From Anaerolineae bacterium (GTDB lineage Bacteria; Chloroflexota; Anaerolineae; 4572-78; J111): DNA of 7,392 bases. The notes under the pieces were generated by a model. The model had not been told where the DNA came from and searched no databases. It saw only the letters and a program-made list of their open reading frames with translations. The translations under genes were made by a program, and so were the position numbers. The stretch lies in contig JAGRBY010000367.1 of NCBI GenBank assembly GCA_020433835.1, positions 1 through 7,392 of the forward strand. Direction: 5' to 3'. Shown here piece by piece: positions 1-5,935 of this stretch. Position 1 is the first letter of the stretch; each line of letters begins with the position of its first letter.

Positions 1-150
1 TATGCTCATAATGGAAAATCTCCTCGGCTACACTGCCATTATTACTTGTAAAGTATAATCATGTTTCTAACTAATGTCAACCTGATTTACTATACGGAGT
101 CCCTACGGTACCAGGGAAGACAAAAGAGATGCGTTTCTAAAAGGAGTTTT

Positions 151-177
151 TTTGGAAATATGGGGAATATATCCAAA
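151..177. repeat. AT-rich hairpin upstream of the regulator promoter
   Basis: Arms at 151-161 and 167-177 are complementary except for one mismatch in 11, with a GGGGA loop. No T-tract follows on either strand, so it is not a convincing terminator. It lies just upstream of the first operator. It could be an accessory protein site, the end of an upstream transcript, or chance in AT-rich DNA. The rest of 1-200 shows no gene. A lone TATAAT at 54-59 has no matching -35. Confidence 0.3.
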
Positions 178-200
178 GTTTGATTGAAAAAAATTTCACA

Positions 201-214
201 CGGAAACGTTTCCG
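201..214. promoter_or_regulatory. LacI-family operator O1 (upstream, perfect palindrome)
   Basis: CGGAAACGTTTCCG is a perfect 14-bp palindrome with the central CG typical of LacI/GalR-family operators, where the hinge-helix leucine inserts at the central CpG step. It sits upstream of the -35 box. Its near-copy lies 74 bp downstream (centre to centre), past the -10 box. The regulator starting at 337 is the obvious candidate to bind it. Binding itself is inferred. Confidence 0.8.
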
Positions 215-230
215 AATCGCAAATAGCTTT

Positions 231-258
231 TTGACAAACCATGATTGCTGTGTATAAT
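231..258 (+). promoter_or_regulatory. sigma70-type promoter of the regulator/transporter locus
   Basis: A perfect TTGACA at 231-236 and a perfect TATAAT at 253-258 are separated by 16 bp. Transcription should begin near 264-266, giving a leader of about 70 nt before the GTG start at 337. Operator O1 lies upstream and O2 just downstream of the start point, so a repressor bound at O2 or at both would block initiation or escape. No equally good promoter was seen before the transporter genes, so this may drive the whole locus. Confidence 0.8.
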
Positions 259-274
259 CAGCTTTAACTGAAAG

Positions 275-288
275 CGGAAACGGTTCCG
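275..288. promoter_or_regulatory. LacI-family operator O2 (downstream of transcription start)
   Basis: CGGAAACGGTTCCG matches O1 at 13 of 14 positions; the change makes the right half imperfect. It is centred roughly 17 bp after the predicted transcription start, a classic repression position. A looser inverted pair, ACTGAA at 267-272 and TTCAGT at 289-294, flanks it two bases off exact symmetry. Together with O1 it suggests cooperative or looping autoregulation. Confidence 0.78.
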
Positions 289-336
289 TTCAGTAATACT
301 AATGACGTAGAGGTCAAATCAACAGAGAGGTTTAAT

Positions 337-1344
337 GTGCCCGCTACCATACATGACGTTGCCAAGAAAGCAAAAGTCGGTATCGGCACAGTATCGAGCG
401 TCTTAAATAACAGCCGGCCTGTTAACGAAGAAACCCGTAAAAGAGTACTGGCTGCTATTGCTGAGCTTGATTTTGTGCCAAACTCAAGCGGGCGACGTCT
501 ATCTTTAGGCAAAACCCACATGATAGGCGTGGTTATCCCCTACTTCAGCACCCCATCTCAGGTTGAACGTTTACGTGGTGCCATGTCCGTCCTCGTGGAT
601 AGTGAATATGATGTTAGCCTCTTTACTGTAGAAACAGCCTCTCAACGTCGCAAAATTCTTAAAACGGTTCCTCATCGTGGTCGAATTGATGGTTTGATTA
701 TCTTTTCTCTAGAACCGACTGAAGAAGACCTACAACAGATAGTTCAAAAAGATGTGCCAACTGTACTGGTTGAGTCCAAGCATGCCCATCTGCACAGCAT
801 CTATTTGGACGATGTTGCTGCCGCCAAAGAAGCGGTTCGGTATCTCATTACTTTGGGACATCGCAAAATAGGCTTTATCAGCGATAAATTAAACGATTCG
901 TTTGGATCACTTTTCAGCCGTAATCGCTACAAAGGTTACTGCCAGGCTTTAAAGGAAGCCGGTATTCCCATTAATCCTGAATATCACCAACAGGGCAGTG
1001 TAAGCCGCGATAAAGCGCGAGAAATGACCCTTCATCTCTTACAAATGCCCGACCCACCTACGGCCATTTTTGCCTATAGCGATGTTCAGGCCTTGGGAGT
1101 TCTTGAAGCAGCACGTGATCTTCATGTTGATGTTCCTAACGCGTTGTCAGTCATCGGCTACGATGATATCGAAATAGCCTATTTTGCCCGTTTAACAACG
1201 GTTCGACAGCAGTTATATGACTCAGGGGTAAAAGGAGTTCGCCTTCTTTTCGACGTGATGAATAATCCAAACTTGCCTCTCAAATATATCCAACTCCCAA
1301 CCGAATTAGTTATTCGCCAAACGACAGCCCCCCCGCCGCAATAG
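337..1344 (+). CDS. LacI/GalR-family transcriptional repressor
   Basis: 335-residue DNA-binding sugar-sensing regulator of full family length. The N-terminal helix-turn-helix spans residues 4-24 (TIHDVAKKAKVGIGTVSSVLN region), with I16 and G17 at the positions that set specificity in LacI. The hinge follows at 49-60 (N49, R54-R55-L56), where L56 is the likely minor-groove lever. A periplasmic-binding-protein-like effector domain covers about 62-330, with family marks such as LGHRKIGFI (173-181), AIFAYSD (243-249), VIGYDD (272-277) and the ending ELVIRQTTAP. The start is GTG at 337, 6 nt after an AGAGAGG ribosome site; the ATG at 335 is out of frame. Two matching operators precede it, implying autoregulation, and a sugar-uptake gene set follows 200 bp downstream. 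By position it resembles AglR-type regulators. The effector, probably an alpha-glucoside or breakdown product, is inferred. The reading frame is intact. Confidence 0.93.
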   Translation: MPATIHDVAKKAKVGIGTVSSVLNNSRPVNEETRKRVLAAIAELDFVPNSSGRRLSLGKTHMIGVVIPYFSTPSQVERLRGAMSVLVDSEYDVSLFTVETASQRRKILKTVPHRGRIDGLIIFSLEPTEEDLQQIVQKDVPTVLVESKHAHLHSIYLDDVAAAKEAVRYLITLGHRKIGFISDKLNDSFGSLFSRNRYKGYCQALKEAGIPINPEYHQQGSVSRDKAREMTLHLLQMPDPPTAIFAYSDVQALGVLEAARDLHVDVPNALSVIGYDDIEIAYFARLTTVRQQLYDSGVKGVRLLFDVMNNPNLPLKYIQLPTELVIRQTTAPPPQ

Positions 1345-1545
1345 AAAATGGGTGAGGCACGTTTGTAGTATAAAAACTCCAATGGAGGAGGTAGAAGTAT
1401 AGCGAGAAGATTTATAACCCTATGCTTTTCTATTTCAAAAACCTATTTTAGAAGGAGGTGTCTTTAAAATTAGACCTTACTGTACCTCTGGAAGCTTTTT
1501 GGATATCTATAGATGCATTTATCTTAACAAGGAGGATGAGATTTG
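1345..1545. other. regulator-to-binding-protein intergenic region with orphan Shine-Dalgarno tracts
   Basis: No clear gene lies here. GGAGGAGGT at 1384-1392 has no ATG, GTG or TTG at a usable distance, and CTCC at 1377-1380 could pair with its first bases. AGAAGGAGGTG at 1450-1460 also lacks a standard start. Only an ATT at 1469 opens a 25-codon frame, which ends in TGA at 1544-1546 and overlaps the next start. A 10-bp palindrome ATCTATAGAT is at 1505-1514. No convincing promoter, operator copy or terminator was found, so read-through from the upstream promoter is plausible. Confidence 0.4.
1529..1535 (+). promoter_or_regulatory. ribosome-binding site of the binding-protein gene
   Basis: AAGGAGG is followed by three possible in-frame starts: TTG 1543 (7-nt spacing), ATG 1546 (10 nt) and ATG 1549 (13 nt). 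ATG 1546 is preferred as a balance of codon and spacing. TTG 1543 remains possible and would add one residue. Confidence 0.7.
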
Positions 1546-3021
1546 ATGATGAAGAAAAACTTGTGGCTTTTGGTGGCTATGTTTGCTGCTCTTGCCCTAG
1601 TAATGTCAGCTTGTGCGCCCACGGCTCCTGAAAATGAGCCGGAAGCTGTTGAAGAAGCCCCGGCCGAAGCAACAGCCGAAGAACCGGCTGCTGCTGAAGA
1701 ACCGGCTGCCGCCGAAGAAGAAACTGCCGCCGAAGAGCCGGCTGCTGAAGAACCCGCCGAAGAAGAAATGGCTTCTTCCGGCGATGGCAGCTACCTCGAC
1801 CGCGCTATGGCCGGCGAATTCAGTGGCACAAAGGTTACCATGATGGGACCGTTCACCGATGAAGACGAAGTCAAATTCAACAACTCGATTGCTGATTTTG
1901 AAGAAACAACCGGTATCGATATTGAATATACCGGCACCAAAGAATTTGAAGCGACCATTTCGGTGCGGGTCGATGCGGGCGATGCTCCCGACATTGTTGA
2001 CTTTCCCCAGCCGGGTCTGGCCGCAAACTTTGCTAGCGACGGAGAACTTGTCGACGTCCTTTCATTCATGGATATCGAAACCTTGCGCGAGCGCTATGAC
2101 GATAGCTGGCTCGACATGTCAGTTGTCAACGGCCCTGATGGCCCGATGGTAGCCGGCGTTTGGCACCGCTTCAACGGCAAGAGCCTGGTGTGGTACCCGA
2201 AAGATGACTTTGATGCTGCCGGTTACGAAATTCCCGAAACTTGGGACGAACTGATGGAACTGACGCAGCTCATCGCCGATGACGGCGACACCGCCTGGTG
2301 TGTCGGCATCGAGAGTGGTGCCGCCACCGGTTGGCCCGCTACCGACTGGATGGAAGAAGTTATGCTGCGCACCACCTCGTTAGAAAACTACGATGCCTGG
2401 GTTGCCGGCGACCTGCCCTTCTCTTCGCCGGAAGTAACCCACGCCGCCGAAACCATTGGCGACATTTGGTTTAATGATGACTACGTCTTAGGCGGTCGCG
2501 CCGGTATCGTCTCGACCTTCTTTGGCGATGCCCCCAATGGCATGTTTGAAGATCCGCCTCGATGCTGGCTGCACAAGCAGGGTAACTTCATTACCAGCTT
2601 CTTCCCGGCCGGAGCCGAAGCCGGTGTCGATTACGACTTCTTCTACCTGCCGCCCATCGATGAGCAATACGGCAAGCCGTTCCTGGTTTCCGGCGACGCC
2701 ATGTCGATGTTCAATGATCGACCGGAAGTGCGCGCTGTAATGGAATATATGACCAGAGGCGAGTCGTTGACCGCTTGGCTAGCTGCGGGTGGTTCGCTGT
2801 CACCTCACCTTGATACGCAAATCGACTGGTACGGTGATCCGGTTGAAAAAGGGATTGCCGGCTTGGTTGAAGAAGCCACAGCCTTCCGCTTTGACGGTTC
2901 AGACCTGATGCCTGGTGAAGTTGGTGCCGGTTCCTTCTGGAAAGGCATGACCGACTGGGTTAGTGGTTCGGCTGATCTCGATACGGCCATGCAAGAAATC
3001 GATGCTTCCTGGCCTAAATAG
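1546..3021 (+). CDS. aglE: alpha-glucoside-type ABC transporter substrate-binding lipoprotein
   Basis: 491-residue extracytoplasmic sugar-binding lipoprotein, solute-binding protein family 1. A signal peptide occupies residues 1-22 (MMKKN, then a hydrophobic core) and ends in a lipobox MSAC with lipidated C23. Residues 27-78 are a low-complexity Ala/Glu/Pro linker that tethers the domain away from the membrane. The binding domain follows from about residue 93. The block at residues 252-268 (CVGIESGAATGWPATDW) is what I recognise from AglE-type alpha-glucoside binding proteins; this comes from memory, not a search. Many Trp and Tyr residues (such as W206, W216, Y217, W263, W268, W428, Y429) suit sugar stacking. 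The cysteines C252 and C340 could form a disulfide. It is followed by a stem-loop and two permease genes. Function as a sugar receptor is secure; the exact sugar (maltose, sucrose, trehalose or other alpha-glucoside) is inferred. Confidence 0.88.
   Translation: MMKKNLWLLVAMFAALALVMSACAPTAPENEPEAVEEAPAEATAEEPAAAEEPAAAEEETAAEEPAAEEPAEEEMASSGDGSYLDRAMAGEFSGTKVTMMGPFTDEDEVKFNNSIADFEETTGIDIEYTGTKEFEATISVRVDAGDAPDIVDFPQPGLAANFASDGELVDVLSFMDIETLRERYDDSWLDMSVVNGPDGPMVAGVWHRFNGKSLVWYPKDDFDAAGYEIPETWDELMELTQLIADDGDTAWCVGIESGAATGWPATDWMEEVMLRTTSLENYDAWVAGDLPFSSPEVTHAAETIGDIWFNDDYVLGGRAGIVSTFFGDAPNGMFEDPPRCWLHKQGNFITSFFPAGAEAGVDYDFFYLPPIDEQYGKPFLVSGDAMSMFNDRPEVRAVMEYMTRGESLTAWLAAGGSLSPHLDTQIDWYGDPVEKGIAGLVEEATAFRFDGSDLMPGEVGAGSFWKGMTDWVSGSADLDTAMQEIDASWPK
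1678..1767 (+). repeat. in-frame degenerate 18-bp tandem repeat coding the Ala/Glu/Pro linker
   Basis: Units beginning GAAGAACCGGCTGCTGCT (EEPAAA) recur as EEPAAA, EEPAAA, EEETAA, then shortened EEPAA, EEPA and EEE. All remain in frame inside the lipoprotein gene. Such repeats can lengthen or shorten by slippage without breaking the frame, changing the tether length of the binding domain. Confidence 0.75.
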
Positions 3022-3041
3022 GAATTTCGTGTAAGTAAGAA

Positions 3042-3077
3042 AGAAGCAGGGTGATGTTTTAGCATCACTCTGCTTCT
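3042..3077 (+). promoter_or_regulatory. 15-bp stem-loop between binding protein and permease genes
   Basis: Arms at 3042-3056 and 3063-3077 pair fully over 15 bp with one G-U pair, closing a 6-nt loop (TTTTAG), 20 nt after the binding-protein stop. What follows is A-rich rather than a T-tract, so it is a poor intrinsic terminator on the + strand. The position matches intercistronic hairpins in other binding-protein-dependent operons that protect the upstream mRNA and make binding protein more abundant than permease. That role is inferred. Confidence 0.65.
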
Positions 3078-3151
3078 CTAAAAATAATAAAAATAAAAAG
3101 TAAATCTGACTAACCACGGTACAGCAGACTGCTTAAGGAGAGAGAGTTTTA

Positions 3152-3205
3152 ATGCAACCCATCTGTATAAACCGGCTGTTAGCCAGCCAAAAAGACATAA
3201 CTTAA
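3152..3205 (+). CDS. possible 17-codon leader peptide ORF
   Basis: ATG at 3152 follows a purine-rich AAGGAGAGAGAG tract starting at 3135, a good ribosome site. It encodes a 17-residue peptide, MQPICINRLLASQKDIT, stopping at TAA 3203-3205. The permease ribosome site (GGGAGG, 3206-3211) begins on the next base. It overlaps no other gene. A short inverted pair, GGCTG and CAGCC, lies in it near 3174-3188. It could couple translation to, or control, the downstream permease, or be a chance ORF. No homology is recognised. Confidence 0.35.
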   Translation: MQPICINRLLASQKDIT

Positions 3206-3220
3206 GGGAGGTAAAGATCT

Positions 3221-4324
3221 ATGCAAGGATCAGAAGTCAAACAAAGGACAGCTTCACCAATCGATTGGCTTACCGGTACTGTGGGGCAAGTAATCATCTC
3301 ACTGTTTGTCCCTATTTTTACGTTTATCGTTTTATGGCAGGGCTTTATATTTCTTAGAGACAGCAACGCCCCTAAGATTGTCATCGTCTTAGTGGCCATT
3401 GTTTGGGGGGTTGGTGGCGTCGCGCTGCTCTACTCTGTCTCGAACTGGTTGATAGAAAAACTGCCGTCGTTTTGGGTTCGGTCGTTACAGCCCTTTGTCT
3501 TTGTTGGCCCGGCCGTAGCCATTTTAGCCTGGTATTTGCTGTTTCCCACCTTCAGAACCTTATGGATCAGCTTGTTTAGCTCCAATAGCAGCGAATTTGT
3601 GGGGTTGCAAAACTATGTGGCTATCTTCACTGACCGCACGATGTTTACAGCCTTCCGCAACAACGTGCTGTGGATTCTCTTCGGAGCATCCTTCTCCGTT
3701 ATCTTCGGACTGCTTGTAGCCGTTTTGGCTGACCGTAGCAAATTTGAAAACGCAGCCAAATCGCTGGTTTTCATGCCGATGGCTATCTCGATGGTCGGTG
3801 CCGGCGTTATCTGGAACTTCATCTACGAAGCCGACTCCAACATCGGCATGTTGAACGCCATCTGGACCACCCTGGGCGGCGAACCCCAAGCCTGGACCTC
3901 TCTCTTACAGCCCTGGAACAACTTCTTCCTGATTGTCATTGTTGTCTGGCTGCAAACCGGCTTCGCGATGGTGCTCTTCTCCGCCGCCATCAAAGGGATA
4001 CCCGGTGAAATCTTAGAAGCATCTCGGGTGGATGGTGCCACAGAGCTACAGATCTTCTTCAGGATTATGATCCCCTACATTATGCCCACCATCATCACCG
4101 TATCGACCACCGTGGTTATCTTCACCCTGAAAATCTTCGATATCGTCTGGGTTATGACCGGCGGTCAGTTCGGAACCCAGGTTATCGCCACCCAGTTCTA
4201 CCGCGAATACTTTACCAACCGCAACTTTGGCTATGGCTCGGCCATTGCTATTGTGTTGCTTATCGCGGTTATCCCCGTTATGGTTTACAACCTCAAGCAG
4301 TTTGGTGAAAGAGAGGCATTTTAA
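3221..4324 (+). CDS. aglF: sugar ABC transporter permease, MalF/AglF type
   Basis: 367-residue inner-membrane permease, one half of the transmembrane channel of a CUT1-type sugar importer. Eight hydrophobic segments can be seen at about 23-45, 51-73, 90-112, 149-170, 181-203, 233-256, 284-308 and 336-356. The conserved cytoplasmic EAA loop, which docks the ATPase, is at 266-289 (E266, A267, G272, P285; EASRVDGATELQIFFRIMIP). The two extra N-terminal segments before the core match MalF-like layout. The start ATG lies 9 nt after GGGAGG at 3206. The stop TAA overlaps the next gene's ATG by one base (TAATG), so translation is probably coupled. The family is certain; the Agl assignment rests mainly on the neighbouring binding protein and second permease. 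Confidence 0.9.
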   Translation: MQGSEVKQRTASPIDWLTGTVGQVIISLFVPIFTFIVLWQGFIFLRDSNAPKIVIVLVAIVWGVGGVALLYSVSNWLIEKLPSFWVRSLQPFVFVGPAVAILAWYLLFPTFRTLWISLFSSNSSEFVGLQNYVAIFTDRTMFTAFRNNVLWILFGASFSVIFGLLVAVLADRSKFENAAKSLVFMPMAISMVGAGVIWNFIYEADSNIGMLNAIWTTLGGEPQAWTSLLQPWNNFFLIVIVVWLQTGFAMVLFSAAIKGIPGEILEASRVDGATELQIFFRIMIPYIMPTIITVSTTVVIFTLKIFDIVWVMTGGQFGTQVIATQFYREYFTNRNFGYGSAIAIVLLIAVIPVMVYNLKQFGEREAF

Positions 4325-5430
4325 TGAGCGCAAAGAAGCGATCAGCTAAGCAAGAAAAATTAATGGGTGATTTAATCGTTAACGTTGCCTTAGGATTACT
4401 GGTTCTGCTGTGGACTATTCCCACCATCGGCCTGCTTGTCTCCTCCTTCCGCGAGCAGTTTGATATCGCCACCACCGGCTGGTGGACCATTTTCCCCCAC
4501 CGCGAATGGGTAACCACCGAAACCATTGACCCGCCCGAAGTAGAACGCGATCAACCCATAGAGGTTAAGGGTGTTAGCGCCACGTTTGATGAATTGCGCG
4601 ATGGCGTGCAAACCGGCAGTACCCGCCTGGTCTGGATTGGCAATCGGCGGTTAGGCACCATCCAGGTTCAAGAACAAGAGTGGGCTATGAACCTTGATTT
4701 CACGCTGGAAAACTATCAAAACGTATTAACCGGTAAACGGTACGAAGTAACCCAACCCGACGGCAGCGTTAAGGTTGAGCAAGGCAGTGATATGAGCAAC
4801 GCCTTCCTCAACAGTGTCGCTGTTTCCATCCCGGCTACGGTTATTCCTATCTTAATTGCCGCTTTTGCGGCTTACGGCTTCGCCTGGATGCGTTTCCCTG
4901 GGCGGCGCATGTTCTTCATTATGGTGGTGGCCCTGCTGGTGGTGCCGCTGCAAATCGCGCTCGTTCCAATTTTGCGTGACTACGTGCGCCTTGATCTCAA
5001 CGGTACCTTTTTGGCGGTCTGGTTAGCCCACGCCGGTTTCGGCTTGCCGCTGGCCGTTTACTTGCTCTACAACTATATGAGTAACCTGCCCCGCGATATT
5101 CTTGAGTCGGCCTTTATCGACGGCGCATCGCACTTTACCATCTTTACCCGCTTGATTTTACCCTTGTCGATGCCCGCGCTGGCCTCGTTTGCTATCTTCC
5201 AGTTCCTGTGGGTTTGGAACGACTACCTGGTCGCCTTGATCTTCATCGGTGCCACCGCCGATACGCAAGTGTTGACCATGCGCATCGCCGAATTGGTTGG
5301 TTCCCGTGGTAACGACTGGCACTTGTTGACAGCCGGCGCTTTCATCTCGATGGTTCTGCCGCTGGTGGTCTTCTTCTCGCTCCAGCGCTTCTTTGTGCGC
5401 GGTATGTTGGCCGGTTCGGTTAAAGGCTAG
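4324..5430 (+). CDS. aglG: sugar ABC transporter permease, MalG/AglG type with large periplasmic insert
   Basis: 368-residue inner-membrane permease that pairs with the upstream gene product. Hydrophobic segments lie at about 16-41, 162-186, 196-218, 227-250, 281-304 and 336-356. The EAA loop is at 261-284 (E261, S262, G267, P280). It ends FVRGMLAGSVKG, the usual MalG-type tail. Ordinary MalG proteins are near 280-300 residues. Here a soluble stretch of about 120 residues (42-161) sits between the first two membrane segments, predicted outside the membrane. From family knowledge, AglG permeases have such an extended form, which supports the alpha-glucoside assignment. The start ATG at 4324 lies 7 nt after GAGAGG (4311-4316) and overlaps the previous stop. 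No ATPase or glycosidase gene follows before the terminator. Confidence 0.9.
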   Translation: MSAKKRSAKQEKLMGDLIVNVALGLLVLLWTIPTIGLLVSSFREQFDIATTGWWTIFPHREWVTTETIDPPEVERDQPIEVKGVSATFDELRDGVQTGSTRLVWIGNRRLGTIQVQEQEWAMNLDFTLENYQNVLTGKRYEVTQPDGSVKVEQGSDMSNAFLNSVAVSIPATVIPILIAAFAAYGFAWMRFPGRRMFFIMVVALLVVPLQIALVPILRDYVRLDLNGTFLAVWLAHAGFGLPLAVYLLYNYMSNLPRDILESAFIDGASHFTIFTRLILPLSMPALASFAIFQFLWVWNDYLVALIFIGATADTQVLTMRIAELVGSRGNDWHLLTAGAFISMVLPLVVFFSLQRFFVRGMLAGSVKG

Positions 5431-5456
5431 GCTTCGAGTTCAGCAAATTATCTAAT

Positions 5457-5572
5457 AACCTCAGTTCGGAGTTTAAGAAAATAGACAGAATTAACAGGAT
5501 TTATAAAATCAAATCAAATAAAAATTCTTTTAATCTTGTAAATTCTGTCCAATTAATTATCGAACTCAGGTT
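5457..5572. repeat. imperfect long palindromic repeat (MITE-like or REP-like)
   Basis: The left arm from 5457 (AACCTCAGTTCG, then GACAGAATTAACAGGATT at 5483-5500) is mirrored on the right, whose reverse complement reads AACCTGAGTTCG, then GACAGAATTTACAAGATT. There are one and two mismatches in these blocks. Arms span roughly 5457-5505 and 5525-5572, with an AT-rich centre. Motifs like GACAGAATTAACAGGATT recur in intergenic DNA of many bacterial genomes; that is recollection, not a search. It lies between the last permease gene and the terminator, so it would also fold in the operon mRNA. Confidence 0.7.
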
Positions 5573-5609
5573 AATACAATACTTTGAGACATAATCAGGG
5601 TAGGCGAAA

Positions 5610-5659
5610 GCTGCAAAAAACGACCAAAAGAAGGTAAACTTTGGTCGTTTTTTGACAGC
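5610..5659 (+). terminator. strong rho-independent terminator, probably bidirectional
   Basis: A perfect 14-bp stem (5615-5628 with 5640-5653) closes an 11-nt loop. It extends by C5614-G5654 and, past one bulged A, by GCTG/CAGC, giving 19 pairs. The stem carries GACC/GGTC as its GC core, with six A on the left and six T on the right, so it reads as a terminator on either strand. It ends the sugar-transport operon about 180 bp after the last stop and isolates it from the caspase-like gene. Confidence 0.88.
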
Positions 5660-5746
5660 CCCACTATAGCGAGGTGATAATACCGATCAAGTGAGTCCAT
5701 CCTCCATCAAACCCATCGTGCTGTTGGCCTGATGTGCAGAAATTGT

Positions 5747-5806
5747 CTTGTACTTGCAAGTTACAAGAGTCGCTATACAATAAAATTTACGTCCTTTATA
5801 CAATAA
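5747..5806 (+). promoter_or_regulatory. candidate promoter with overlapping inverted repeat, upstream of caspase-like gene
   Basis: A possible -35 TTGCAA (5754-5759) and -10 TACAAT (5776-5781) are 16 bp apart. The -35 lies inside the inverted repeat CTTGTA/CTTGCAAG/TTACAAG at 5747-5767, a plausible operator. TATACAATAA occurs twice, at 5774-5783 and 5797-5806, 23 bp apart, giving a second possible -10. The start codon of the caspase-like gene is about 130 bp downstream. The rest of 5660-5935 shows no convincing gene. Confidence 0.35.
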
Positions 5807-5935
5807 CCCTCTTCGTGGTGCTGTTTGATGGCTTTTCCAGACCGTAACTGCCAACCGTCTTAACCGGCGCGACAATTTCTCGACCCGATTTGTACAAAAG
5901 CAACGTAGTTTGTGCCTTATGGAACTCGAACGACA

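Noticed and set aside
54..59. TATAAT at the left end as a promoter
   Set aside because: No -35-like hexamer is found 16-18 bp upstream, and no gene follows it before the well-formed promoter at 231-258.
100..117. TCCCT/AGGGA inverted repeat around GGTACC
   Set aside because: The stem is only 5 bp with no T-tract or neighbouring gene, too weak to call a terminator or operator.
335..337. ATG at 335 as the regulator start
   Set aside because: It is out of frame with the helix-turn-helix. The overlapping GTG at 337 is in frame and correctly spaced from AGAGAGG.
1613..1843. Lys/Leu/Pro-rich frame in the +2 register of the lipoprotein linker
   Set aside because: It is produced by reading the GAA/GCC repeat out of frame. 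It has no ribosome site and lies inside a certain gene.
3042..3077. Stem-loop as an intrinsic terminator
   Set aside because: No T-run follows on the + strand, and the downstream permeases need read-through. It was kept as an intercistronic hairpin instead.
3560..3889. 109-codon minus-strand frame inside the first permease
   Set aside because: It lies wholly within a strongly conserved permease gene and its translation is polar with no known pattern.
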